Shown here one piece after another: positions 7,134-14,435 of a DNA stretch of 16,197 nucleotides. The stretch comes from JAPLNB01 sp964451955 (GTDB taxonomy: Bacteria; Planctomycetota; Phycisphaerae; Tepidisphaerales; Tepidisphaeraceae): positions 1-16,197 of the forward strand of contig CAYVKG010000097.1 in NCBI GenBank assembly GCA_964451955.1. The letters are read 5' to 3'. Under the pieces are notes generated by a model. The model was given only the letters and a program-made list of their open reading frames with translations. It ran no database searches and was not told the DNA's origin. Both the position numbers and the translations under genes were made by a program. The number at the start of each line of letters is the position of its first letter. Positions within the stretch are counted from its first letter, which is position 1.

Positions 7134-8321
7134 ATGCGGGTTCGGATCGTGGATTTTGTGGGGAACAAGGGGGGTGGAGTGCGGTACGTGGTGGAGTCGG
7201 TGGCGGCGATGATGCGGGAGCATGCGGAGTCGGGGTATGAATTGGTGAGTCACGGGGAGGCCTTGGAGAGGTATCGGGTGGCGTTTTCGGCGCGTGGGGT
7301 ATGGCTGAAGCTAGTGGACATTGAGCCCGGGGTGGAGGGGTCGCGGTATGACGTGCCAGTGGAGGCGGTGGCGGGGTGTGACGTGGCGTGGTTGCCGTGG
7401 ATGCATCGGCATCGGCTGGCGGAGGGTGCGGGTGGGAGCGTGGTGGGGACATTTCACGATGCGATAGCGTTTGAGTTTGCGGAGTTGCTGAGGGACGTAT
7501 TGCCGGCGGGGATGCTGGCGGATGAGCGGGAGACGGTGGGGATGTGGTTGGAGTCGAGGCATCGGGTGGTGGTGAGTTCGCAGGCGACGGTGAAGGCGAT
7601 GGGGGAGTTGTTTGGGGTGGAGGCGCGGCGACTGGACGTGGTGCCGATATCCGGGGAGCATGCGGCGGATGGGAGGAGCGAGGCGTTGCCGGTGGAATGG
7701 GATTGGGCGGTGGGGAGGTATCTGATATGTCCGGCGAACATTTCGCCGCACAAGAATCACGAGGTGTTGTTGCGAGGGGTGGGGGCGTGGGGCGGGGGCG
7801 TGCCGCTGGTGTTGACGGGTGAGGCGACGCATTTGCATTTGTGCAAGTGGCATCGGGCGGTGGCGTTGCGGAAGGTGGCGGAGGAGAGCGGGCTGGTGTT
7901 GGGGAAGTCGCTGATCACACTGGGGTACGTGAGCGAGGGGATTCTGAGTGGTTTGATGCGTGGGGCGTGGGGGCTGGTGATGCCGACGCTAGCGGAGGGA
8001 GGGGGGAGTTTTCCGGTGGCGGAGGCGTTGCATTTGGGGGTGCCGGTGATTTGTTCGGACATTCCGGTGATTCGGGAGCAGATGGAGCGGATGGGTGGGC
8101 AGGTGATGTGGTTTGATGCACGGGATCCGGGGGATCTGGCGAGGCGGTTAAGGGAGTTGGAGGAGGGCTACGGAGGGATCAAAGCGAGTGCGGAGTCGCA
8201 GGTGGGGAGATTGCGGCGGCGTTCATGGGGGGATGTGGCGAGGGAGTACTGGGGTTTGTTCTTGGGGATGGTGAATGAAGGAAAGGGCGCCCATGGAAAC
8301 GATACCCGTCTCGTGGCCTGA
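7134..8321 (+). CDS. Second GT4-family glycosyltransferase
   Basis: The 395-residue GT-B protein starts at ATG 7134, one base after the preceding TGA, so translation is probably coupled. The N-terminus (RIVDFVGNKGGGVRYVVES) has the glycine-rich loop of GT4 enzymes. Further on are GTFHDAIAFEF, then CPANISPHKNHEVLL with Lys207, and LVLTGEATHLHL. The carboxylate motif reads AEGGGSFPVAEAL: the two glutamates (288 and 297) are nine apart, so the spacing is EX8E and not EX7E, a one-residue-longer loop. The last residues overlap the aminotransferase start by 29 bp. The C-terminus ends LVA. It may be related to the previous gene by duplication, since both share PHKNHE, but overall they differ enough to have different linkages. 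Substrate is unknown; a role in assembling the same glycan follows from the operon. Confidence 0.88.
   Translation: MRVRIVDFVGNKGGGVRYVVESVAAMMREHAESGYELVSHGEALERYRVAFSARGVWLKLVDIEPGVEGSRYDVPVEAVAGCDVAWLPWMHRHRLAEGAGGSVVGTFHDAIAFEFAELLRDVLPAGMLADERETVGMWLESRHRVVVSSQATVKAMGELFGVEARRLDVVPISGEHAADGRSEALPVEWDWAVGRYLICPANISPHKNHEVLLRGVGAWGGGVPLVLTGEATHLHLCKWHRAVALRKVAEESGLVLGKSLITLGYVSEGILSGLMRGAWGLVMPTLAEGGGSFPVAEALHLGVPVICSDIPVIREQMERMGGQVMWFDARDPGDLARRLRELEEGYGGIKASAESQVGRLRRRSWGDVAREYWGLFLGMVNEGKGAHGNDTRLVA
8279..8286 (+). promoter_or_regulatory. Ribosome binding site deciding the aminotransferase start
   Basis: AGGAAAGG lies 6 bases before the ATG at 8293. An earlier in-frame ATG at 8275 overlaps this site and lacks its own, so 8293 is favoured. 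The site lies inside the end of the upstream glycosyltransferase gene. Confidence 0.55.
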
Positions 8322-9408
8322 TTTAAGCGGCAACGAGGAGAAGTACGTGGTGGAGGCGATCCGGAGTTCGTGGATTTCGTCGGCGGGTCCATTTGTGCAG
8401 CGGTTTGAGCGGGAGTTTGCGGGATTGTGCGGTGCGCAGTCGGCGTTGGGGGTATGCAACGGGACGGTGGCGTTGCATCTGGCGTTGTTGGCGTTGGATG
8501 TGAGGCCTGGGGACGAGGTATTGGTGCCGTCGTTGACGTATGTGGCGACGGCGAACGCGGTGAGGTACGTTGGGGCGGAGCCGGTGTTTGTGGATGTGGA
8601 TCCTGAGACGTGGTGCATAGATCCGCGGCTGCTGGAGCGGAGCATGACGCGTCGGACGCGAGGGATCATACCGGTGCATTTGTATGGTCATCCGGCGGAC
8701 ATGGATGCGATCAACCGGACGGCGGCGGTGCACGGTTTGTGGGTGGTGGAGGACGCGGCGGAGGCGCACCTGGCGAAGTACAAGGGGAGACCGGTGGGTA
8801 GTTTGGCGCGGATGTCGACGTTTTCATTTTACGGGAACAAGATATTTTCATGCGGGGAGGGTGGCGCGGTGACGATGAGCGATCCGCATCTGGAGTTGCG
8901 GACGCGGACGCTGCGAGGGCAGGGGGTGGATCCGCAGCGGCGTTATTTTTTCCCGGTGACGGGTTACAACTTTCGTTTGACGAACGTGGCGTGCGCGATT
9001 TTGTGTGGTCAGATCGAGCGGCGGGAGCAGATTGTGAAGCGGCGGCGGGAGATTTTCGCGAGATACCGGGAGATGTTGAGTGGGATTGACGGGATCGGGT
9101 ATCAGCCGTGTGCGAGTTGGGCGGAGCCGGCGCCGTGGCTGTTTTGCATAACGGTGGATCCGCAGGTGTATGGTCACACGCGGGATGAGCTTGCGGCGCA
9201 TTTGGCGAGTGAGGGGGTGGACACGCGGCCGTTTTTCATTGCGTTGCACCAATTGCCGCCGTTTCGGGAGGAGTCGATTCGTCGAGGGGAGAAGCTGCCG
9301 CAGACGGAGCGTTTGTCGGGGACGGGTTTGAATTTGCCGACGTATCCGGGATTGACGGAGTCGCAGATGGTGCGGATTTGCGGGGCGATACGGCGATATC
9401 GCGAGTAG
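8293..9408 (+). CDS. per: DegT/DnrJ/EryC1 PLP aminotransferase, probable GDP-perosamine synthase
   Basis: The 371-residue protein is a clear DegT-family sugar aminotransferase. It has SNGT-like CNGTVALHLAL, the strand DEVLVPSLTYVATANAV, VFVDVDPETWCIDP, IIPVHLYGHPADMD, VVEDAAEAHLAKYKG and the PLP-lysine motif FSFYGNKIFSCGEGG with Lys183. The phrase FYGNKI followed by GEGG is typical of perosamine synthases (RfbE/Per), which aminate GDP-4-keto-6-deoxy-D-mannose with glutamate in the cytoplasm. The gene for the enzyme that makes this keto sugar (gmd) lies 1.9 kb downstream, and a sugar N-formyltransferase gene follows 3 bp after the stop, which supports GDP-perosamine as product. Length fits the family (about 365-390). 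Alternatives are another 4-amino sugar enzyme (UDP or dTDP linked); the family assignment is certain, the substrate is inferred. Confidence 0.88.
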   Translation: METIPVSWPDLSGNEEKYVVEAIRSSWISSAGPFVQRFEREFAGLCGAQSALGVCNGTVALHLALLALDVRPGDEVLVPSLTYVATANAVRYVGAEPVFVDVDPETWCIDPRLLERSMTRRTRGIIPVHLYGHPADMDAINRTAAVHGLWVVEDAAEAHLAKYKGRPVGSLARMSTFSFYGNKIFSCGEGGAVTMSDPHLELRTRTLRGQGVDPQRRYFFPVTGYNFRLTNVACAILCGQIERREQIVKRRREIFARYREMLSGIDGIGYQPCASWAEPAPWLFCITVDPQVYGHTRDELAAHLASEGVDTRPFFIALHQLPPFREESIRRGEKLPQTERLSGTGLNLPTYPGLTESQMVRICGAIRRYRE

Positions 9409-9411
9409 GTC

Positions 9412-10161
9412 ATGGGATTGTTGAGAGTGATTTTGTGTGGTTATCACTGGACGGGGTGTCGGGTGTTGGAGCACCTGGTGGGTCGTGGGGATGTGGGGGA
9501 GGTTGCGGTGTATACGCACGAGGGGCCGGGGCATATTCCGGACGTTAGGGAGGTGGCGGCGCGGCTTGGGGTGAGGTGTTCGACGGAGGATGTGAGCCGG
9601 GCGGAGTTGCCGTTCAAGCCGGACATTGTGGCGAGCGTGTACTATCGGAACATTATTCGGCGGAATGTGATTGAGGCATGTGGAGGGCGGATATTCAATG
9701 TGCATCCGTCGTTGTTGCCGCGGCATCGGGGGTGTTCGTCGATTCCGTGGGCGATCATTGAAGGGGATGCGATGGCGGGGGTGACGCTGCACTATATTGA
9801 TGAGGGGATCGACACGGGGAACGTGATCGTGCAGAGGGCGATTGGGATAGGGGAGAGGGAGACAGCGGCGGAGTTGTTTGAGCGGTGCATGCGGTTGGGG
9901 GTGGAGGCCTGGCCGGAGGCGTTTGAGTTGGTGAAGGGTGGTTATGGGGGTGTGAAGCAGGAGGGGTCGGGGACGTATCACAAGCGAGGGGCACCGTATG
10001 GAGGGGAGATTGACGGGTCGTGGGATTTGGGGAAGGTTGAGCGGTTCATTCGGGCGATGACGTTTCCGCCGTACGCGTATGCGAGGTACAAGGGGCGGGA
10101 GGTGAGGACGTTGGAGGAGTATGAGCGGATGAGGGGCGATCAGGCGGCGGCGGTTTGCTGA
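9412..10161 (+). CDS. Sugar N-formyltransferase, probable GDP-perosamine N-formyltransferase
   Basis: The 249-residue protein has the formyltransferase fold shared with methionyl-tRNA formyltransferase and ArnA. The catalytic triad is visible: Asn96 and His98 in FNVHPSLLPRHRG, and Asp134 in DEGIDTGNVI. The 36-residue His-to-Asp spacing equals that of ArnA (His104, Asp140). A short C-terminal part contains RAMTFPPYAYARYKG, a feature of nucleotide-sugar formyltransferases. It is too short for tRNA formyltransferase (about 310 aa), and the context is sugar biosynthesis. The known reaction transfers formyl from N10-formyltetrahydrofolate to the amino group of a nucleotide-linked amino sugar. Placed 3 bp after the aminotransferase stop, it probably acts on GDP-perosamine like Brucella WbkC. 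Its last 22 bp overlap the 3' end of the convergent minus-strand gene. Confidence 0.88.
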   Translation: MGLLRVILCGYHWTGCRVLEHLVGRGDVGEVAVYTHEGPGHIPDVREVAARLGVRCSTEDVSRAELPFKPDIVASVYYRNIIRRNVIEACGGRIFNVHPSLLPRHRGCSSIPWAIIEGDAMAGVTLHYIDEGIDTGNVIVQRAIGIGERETAAELFERCMRLGVEAWPEAFELVKGGYGGVKQEGSGTYHKRGAPYGGEIDGSWDLGKVERFIRAMTFPPYAYARYKGREVRTLEEYERMRGDQAAAVC

Positions 10162-11249
10162 AGTGGGGTGGAGAGGATTTGGTGGAGGAAGCGTTCTTGC
10201 CAGAAGGGGCGGCAGTAGTTGGCGGTGAATTTCTGGATGATGGTGTTTTGGGTGGAGCGGAGGTGATTGATGAATGGGGCGTCGTTGTCGAGGTCGCGTT
10301 GGATTTTATGGCGTGCTTCGTTGGTGGAGTCGCAGGCGCCGGGCTGATCGGGTCCGCCGAAGGATTCGAGGAGGCCGCCTTTCATGTAGATGACGGGCAT
10401 GCCATAGATCATAGCTTCGACGGGGTGGTAATGGAGGTGTCGGGGTTCGCGGCTGTGGTAGTACATGACGCGGGAATTGCGGTAGAGGGTTTCGTACTGT
10501 TGGGCGTTGAGGAAGCCGAGGACGTTGGGGTCATTGACGGGTTTGGGTTGTGCGCCGGCGATGAGGTGTGGGAAGTCGCCGAAGTCGCGTTTGAAGTTTT
10601 TGTAGATTCGGCCGTAGTAGTAGGGGTGGCTGGCGATGCGAGGGCAGACGAAGAGGAGGCGGGGGTCGGCGCCGGTCCAGATATTTTGGCGGTTGTAGAG
10701 GCGGTCGGGGAGGCCGAGTGGGAGGACGACGGAGCGATTTCGGATGAGGGGATCTTCGATGAGAGGGATGGGGTCGTAGCAGGGAGCGAGCCAGAAGCGG
10801 TTTTGGATGGGCTGGATGCGTTCGAGGATGTTGTTGCCGGCGTAATGGCGGAGGAGTTCGGTGTAGTTGTAGGGTGCTTCTCGGCCGAAGGCGCGGAAGA
10901 GGAGTCGGCCCTTGTAGTGTTGGACGAGTTGTGAGACGGTGTGTTTGAAGGGGATGGCGATGACGGCGGCGAAACAGGTGTTGAGGATATTGGCGACGTC
11001 GGGGGTGATTTTGGCGTCGTAGAAGTTGTGTTGGTTGAGGCAATCGAGGGCGTTTTTGGGGAGGGAGGAGTGTTGGTCGTCGGCGTAGTCGGCGGAGGCG
11101 CTGCCGAAGTCGGGGTCGTTGGAGAGGAGCTTGGTGGTGTAGACTTCGAGGCCGAGGGATCGGATGAGTGGGACTTCGAATTCGCGGAGGGTGGTATGGC
11201 TGATGATCCAGGCGACGCGGCGTTGAGCTTGGGTGTTGGGCGGGAGCAT
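10140..11249 (-). CDS. GT-B-like glycosyltransferase-related protein
   Basis: The start is ATG at 11249 (minus), with AAAGGAAA at 11258-11265 upstream. The 369-residue protein opens with a Rossmann-type strand (RVAWIISHTTLREFEVPLI). Near residues 194-224 it has ADPRLLFVCPRI and a Tyr-rich segment, then FPHLIAGAQPK, and HLHYHPVEAMIYGMPVIYMKGG at about 271-291. That last motif is the donor-site region of GT-B enzymes, where a Glu in EA(M/L)xxGxPV contacts the nucleotide sugar. No full EX7E pair is visible, so I do not name a CAZy family. It follows gmd by 41 bp on the same strand, so the two form a pair, and a GDP-linked donor made from the Gmd product is plausible. The 3' end runs 22 bp into the convergent formyltransferase gene. 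Codon use is NNC/NNA-rich, opposite to the plus-strand genes. Confidence 0.7.
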   Translation of the reverse strand: MLPPNTQAQRRVAWIISHTTLREFEVPLIRSLGLEVYTTKLLSNDPDFGSASADYADDQHSSLPKNALDCLNQHNFYDAKITPDVANILNTCFAAVIAIPFKHTVSQLVQHYKGRLLFRAFGREAPYNYTELLRHYAGNNILERIQPIQNRFWLAPCYDPIPLIEDPLIRNRSVVLPLGLPDRLYNRQNIWTGADPRLLFVCPRIASHPYYYGRIYKNFKRDFGDFPHLIAGAQPKPVNDPNVLGFLNAQQYETLYRNSRVMYYHSREPRHLHYHPVEAMIYGMPVIYMKGGLLESFGGPDQPGACDSTNEARHKIQRDLDNDAPFINHLRSTQNTIIQKFTANYCRPFWQERFLHQILSTPLQQTAAA

Positions 11250-11290
11250 GTATTGAGTTTCCTTTGGAGTGAGGTTGTTGGTGAGAGGGG

Positions 11291-12301
11291 TTAGAAGAGG
11301 GAGATGAATCTGCCGAGTTTTTTTTCTTCGGCGGCGAGTTTGAGGTCGGCTTCGACCATCATTTGGACGAGTTGTGAGAAGGTGGTGGTGGGATGCCAGG
11401 GGAGTTTGGCGGCGGCTTTGGAGGCGTCGCCGCGGAGGGCGATGACTTCGGAGGGCCGGACGTAGCGTGGGTCGGAGCGGACGAAGTCGCGGAAGTCGAG
11501 GTCGAGGAGTGCGAAGGCGGCGTGGCAGAATTCGCGGACGGTGTGCATTTGTCCGGTGGCGATGACGTAATCGTCGGGGGCATCTTGTTGGAGCATAAGC
11601 CACATGGCGTGGACGTATTCGCCGGCGAACCCCCAGTCGCGAGCGGCGTCGAGGTTTCCGAGGTTGAGGTGTTTTTGGAGGCCCATTTTGATGCGTGTGG
11701 CGGCGCGGGTGATTTTGCGTGTGACGAAGGTTTCGCCGCGGAGAGGGGACTCGTGGTTGAAGAGGATGCCGTTGGAGAGGTGGAGGCCATAGGCTTCGCG
11801 GTAGTTGACGACCTGGTGGAAGCTGAAGACTTTTGAGCAGGCGTAGGGGCTGCGAGGGCGGAAGGGGGAGGACTCGTTTTGGGGCGGGGGTGTGCTGCCG
11901 AACATTTCGGAGCTAGAGGCCTGGTAGAAGCGGCAGGGTTTTTTGAGGCTGCGGACGGCTTCGAGGAGGTGGATGGTGCCGGCGACGTTGTCGAGGACGG
12001 TGGTGGCGGGGTTTTCGAAGGAGATCTGGACGTGGCTTTGTGCGGCGAGGTTATAGATTTCGTCGGGTTGGATTTCGTGGACGACTCGCATGAGTCCGAG
12101 GCCGTCGTGGAGGTCGCCATAGTGGGCGAGGAAGGTTTTTTCGTGGACGGAGGGGTCGTTATAGATGTCGTCGATGCGGGCGGTGGAGAAGGTGGAGGTG
12201 CGGCGTTTGATGGCGTGGACCTCGTAGCCTTTGGAGAGGAGGAGACGGAGCAGGTAAGCGCCGTCCTGTCCTGTGACACCAGTGATGAGGGCTTTTTTCA
12301 A
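11291..12301 (-). CDS. gmd: GDP-mannose 4,6-dehydratase
   Basis: The 336-residue short-chain dehydrogenase/reductase-fold enzyme converts GDP-D-mannose to GDP-4-keto-6-deoxy-D-mannose using bound NADP(H) in the cytoplasm. Visible are the nucleotide-binding motif ALITGVTGQDGAYL (Gly8, Gly11, Gly14), GDLHDGLGL, NLAAQSHVQISF, QASSSEMFG, the catalytic pair Tyr153 and Lys157 in SPYACSK, and the Gmd hallmark GILFNHESPLRGETFVTRKI. It ends LGRFISLF. No ATG or GTG fits the family start; TTG at 12301 gives MKKALITG exactly at the first strand, with AGAGG five bases upstream. Length is at the short end for Gmd (usually about 340-370). No GDP-fucose synthase or Rmd reductase gene accompanies it; the aminotransferase and formyltransferase genes nearby make perosamine the likely fate of its product. 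It is the first gene of a minus-strand pair and diverges from the GT2 gene at 12452. Confidence 0.95.
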   Translation of the reverse strand: MKKALITGVTGQDGAYLLRLLLSKGYEVHAIKRRTSTFSTARIDDIYNDPSVHEKTFLAHYGDLHDGLGLMRVVHEIQPDEIYNLAAQSHVQISFENPATTVLDNVAGTIHLLEAVRSLKKPCRFYQASSSEMFGSTPPPQNESSPFRPRSPYACSKVFSFHQVVNYREAYGLHLSNGILFNHESPLRGETFVTRKITRAATRIKMGLQKHLNLGNLDAARDWGFAGEYVHAMWLMLQQDAPDDYVIATGQMHTVREFCHAAFALLDLDFRDFVRSDPRYVRPSEVIALRGDASKAAAKLPWHPTTTFSQLVQMMVEADLKLAAEEKKLGRFISLF

Positions 12302-12451
12302 ATGGACCTCTGTGGAACGTGCGTCGGAAGGTATATCGGCGTGTTGGGGTAGGGTCCCATAATTTTTCAGGGGGCGGCATGGGGAGAGCCGATAGAGGGA
12401 GATGGGTCTGTGCGGGCCACCCGGTCGGGGATGATGTAAGGGAGCGCGAAC
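12302..12451. other. Divergent intergenic region between gmd and GT2 gene
   Basis: This 150-bp gap must hold the start signals for gmd (minus) and the GT2 pair (plus). A CATAAT box at 12358-12363 could serve as a plus-strand -10 element, but no good -35 lies 16-18 bp upstream, and GATATA/TATACC on the minus strand near 12333 is equally weak. GGGAG at about 12440-12444 serves as ribosome site for the gene at 12452. I see no strong operator or palindrome. Confidence 0.4.
12307..12311 (-). promoter_or_regulatory. Ribosome binding site supporting TTG start of gmd
   Basis: On the minus strand AGAGG lies 5 bases before the TTG start at 12301. The reading frame has no nearby ATG or GTG, so this site decides the start. 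Confidence 0.6.
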
Positions 12452-13231
12452 ATGATAGAGTTGTCGATTGTCATCCCGACGTGCAACCGGGCGAGCATGC
12501 TGCAGCGGTCGATAGCGGTGGTATGTAACGGGACGGGGTGTTCGTTTGAGTTGATCGTGGTGGATGGTGCGAGCACGGACCGGACGGGGTCGGTGTTGGC
12601 GGCGGCGCGGCGGAAGTTGGGGAAGCGGTTGCGGGTGATCGAGGAGGATAGGCGGGAGGGATTCACGAAGGGGATCAACAAGGGGTTTCGGGCGGCGCGG
12701 GGAAGGTACGTGACGTGGATCAATGATGATGCCAGGCCATTGCCGGGGGGTTTGGACAATGCGGTGAGGCAATTGGACGTGTCGCCGCCGTCGGTGGGGA
12801 TGTTGGCGATGTTTCACCATGTTCAGACGACGTGGAACGTGGCGTATACGACGATTCGGAACGGGACGGAGTACAAGTTGTTGCACGTGCGGGGGACGCT
12901 GTACGCGAATTTCGGGGTAGGACGGCGGGAGTTATTTGAGGAGCTGGGGTATTTTGATGAGCGGTATTACGTGAAGGGGTGTGATCCGGATTTTTCGTTG
13001 AAGGTATGGAATGCCGGGCTGAGGGTGATGCCGGCGTATCAGTCGCTGATCGACCATGATGAGACGGAGGACGATCGACGGTTGGCGGATTCGGCGCGAG
13101 GGCGTGAGGACAACGAGAAGCTGTTCCGGAAGTGGCGGTTGCCGCCGCGGAATCTGAAGGTAAACGATTTTGATCCGATGAGGCCGTGCACAGTGGAGGG
13201 GCTGCGCGAGTCGGCGGTGGTGGCGGCATGA
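12452..13231 (+). CDS. GT2-family glycosyltransferase
   Basis: The 259-residue GT-A protein starts at ATG 12452 with GGGAG eight bases upstream. It has the canonical first strand ELSIVIPTCNRASML, then FELIVVDGASTDRTG (nucleotide-binding Asp), EGFTKGINKGFRAARG, and the metal-binding acidic motif TWINDDARPLPG with Asp92 and Asp93. Later it has FGVGRRELFEELGYFDERYYVKGCDPDFSLKVWNAG, the acceptor/catalytic region typical of rhamnosyl- and hexosyltransferase-like GT2 enzymes. Known GT2 enzymes are inverting and work at the cytoplasmic membrane face. There are no transmembrane helices. The stop overlaps the next start as ATGA, so the two GT2 genes are translationally coupled. Donor and acceptor are not predictable. 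Confidence 0.92.
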   Translation: MIELSIVIPTCNRASMLQRSIAVVCNGTGCSFELIVVDGASTDRTGSVLAAARRKLGKRLRVIEEDRREGFTKGINKGFRAARGRYVTWINDDARPLPGGLDNAVRQLDVSPPSVGMLAMFHHVQTTWNVAYTTIRNGTEYKLLHVRGTLYANFGVGRRELFEELGYFDERYYVKGCDPDFSLKVWNAGLRVMPAYQSLIDHDETEDDRRLADSARGREDNEKLFRKWRLPPRNLKVNDFDPMRPCTVEGLRESAVVAA

Positions 13232-14427
13232 ATTTCTCTTTGGGCACAATGCCTCGGATCAGTTTTGTTCTCTGCACGCACAATCGGCGGGCGGTGGTAC
13301 TGGAGACGTTGTCGCAGATTGGGAGGTGTGGTTTGGATGGGGGGGAGTACGAGATTCACGTTGTGGATGATGCGAGCACGGACGGGACTGGGGAAGCGAT
13401 CGCGGAGCGGTTTCCCGGGGTGCGGTTGATCCGGCAGAAGCGGAACCTGGGTCCGGTGTCGAAGAACGCGGCGTTGCCGTTTGTGAGGGGGGAGTATGTG
13501 GTGTTTCTGGATGACGATTCGTATCCGTTGCCGGGGTCGGTGGCGCGGATGATGGAGCATTTTGGGGCGGAGCCGGGATTGGGGGCGGCGGTGTTCAGGG
13601 TGAGCTTGCCGGAGGGTGGTGAGGAAAGCAGCGCGTATCCGAACGTGTTCATTGGATGCGGGACGGGATTTCGTCGGAGTGCGTTGGAGGAAGTGGGGGG
13701 GTTGCCGGACGATTTTTTCATGCAGGCGGAGGAGTACGACCTGTCGTTGCGGCTGATGGAGGGGGGCTGGCAGGTGAGGCGTTTTGAGGATCTGCGGGTG
13801 CGGCATTTGAAGACGGGGGTGTCGCGGGTGAGCGGGCGGACGATGGCGTTGGACGTGCGGAACAATCTGGTGCTGATCGGGCGTTATTTTCCGAGGCGAT
13901 GGGTATTGCCGTTCGCGGCGGACTGGATGCGGCGTTATCACATGATTGCTGGGAGCAATGGTCAGGAGGGGGCGTTTTGGAGGGGTTTGGCGTGGGGGAT
14001 TTGGCGATGGGTATTTGGATTGAAGCGGCGGCCGGTGAGTGGTGGGGTGTTCGAGTCCTTTGCGCGGTTGGGGGAGACGTATCGGCGGATGCGGCGAGCG
14101 CAGGCGAGGTTGGGTTTGCATCGGGTGGTATTTGTGGATTTGGGGAAGAACGCATTGGCGTACTGGTTGGCGGCGCGGCGGTGCGGGTTGGAGGTGGTGG
14201 CGGTGGCCGATCCGAAGCTGGGGGGTGGTGGGAGGAAGTACCATGGGATTCCGATTCTGAGGGATGAGGAAGCGAGGCGGAGGCAGTTTGACGCGGCGAT
14301 CATTGCCAACTTGTCGCCGGTGCATGCGCGGAAGAGGCGGGAGGAGTGGCGGAAGGAGACGGGGAAGCCGGTGGTGGATTTGTTTGCGCCGGCGGCGCAG
14401 GAGAGGTCGTGCGGGAAGGCGGCGTGA
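13228..14427 (+). CDS. GT2 glycosyltransferase fused to a C-terminal Rossmann-like domain
   Basis: I chose ATG 13228, which overlaps the previous stop as ATGA, giving 399 residues; ATG 13249 is a possible alternative. Residues about 8-250 are a GT2 domain: PRISFVLCTHNRRAV, EIHVVDDASTDGTGEA, NLGPVSKNAAL, VVFLDDDSYPLPG with Asp95-97, GCGTGFRRSALEEVGGL and QAEEYDLSLRLMEGG (probable catalytic acidic site). Residues about 300-390 form a second domain starting RVVFVDLGKNALAYWLA, then VVAVADPKLGGGG, HGIPIL and FDAAIIANLSP. This pattern (strand, glycine loop, helix, VVAVAD, GIPIL) resembles the nucleotide- or CoA-binding Rossmann domains seen in PglD- and CapD-type sugar enzymes. The C-terminal domain may bind a sugar nucleotide or regulate the transferase; this is inferred. 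Its stop lies 8 bp from the convergent methyltransferase stop. Confidence 0.88.
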   Translation: MNFSLGTMPRISFVLCTHNRRAVVLETLSQIGRCGLDGGEYEIHVVDDASTDGTGEAIAERFPGVRLIRQKRNLGPVSKNAALPFVRGEYVVFLDDDSYPLPGSVARMMEHFGAEPGLGAAVFRVSLPEGGEESSAYPNVFIGCGTGFRRSALEEVGGLPDDFFMQAEEYDLSLRLMEGGWQVRRFEDLRVRHLKTGVSRVSGRTMALDVRNNLVLIGRYFPRRWVLPFAADWMRRYHMIAGSNGQEGAFWRGLAWGIWRWVFGLKRRPVSGGVFESFARLGETYRRMRRAQARLGLHRVVFVDLGKNALAYWLAARRCGLEVVAVADPKLGGGGRKYHGIPILRDEEARRRQFDAAIIANLSPVHARKRREEWRKETGKPVVDLFAPAAQERSCGKAA

Positions 14428-14435
14428 GGGGGTTT

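Noticed and set aside
8848..9981. A 377-codon minus-strand open frame across the aminotransferase and formyltransferase genes
   Set aside because: Arg/Pro/His-rich shadow; the plus strand carries intact catalytic motifs for both enzymes.
9412..10161. Methionyl-tRNA formyltransferase as the identity of the formyltransferase gene
   Set aside because: The protein is too short, its C-terminal part has the sugar-type RAMTFPPYAY motif, and it follows directly after a sugar aminotransferase.
10155..10934. A 259-codon plus-strand open frame antisense to the minus-strand glycosyltransferase-like gene
   Set aside because: Val/Gly/Glu-rich shadow with no recognisable fold; the minus-strand frame has a ribosome site and a GT-B motif.
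11250..11603. Extension of the minus-strand glycosyltransferase-like protein upstream of 11249
   Set aside because: The extra 118 residues are Arg/Pro-rich and lie inside gmd; ATG 11249 has its own AAAGGAAA site.
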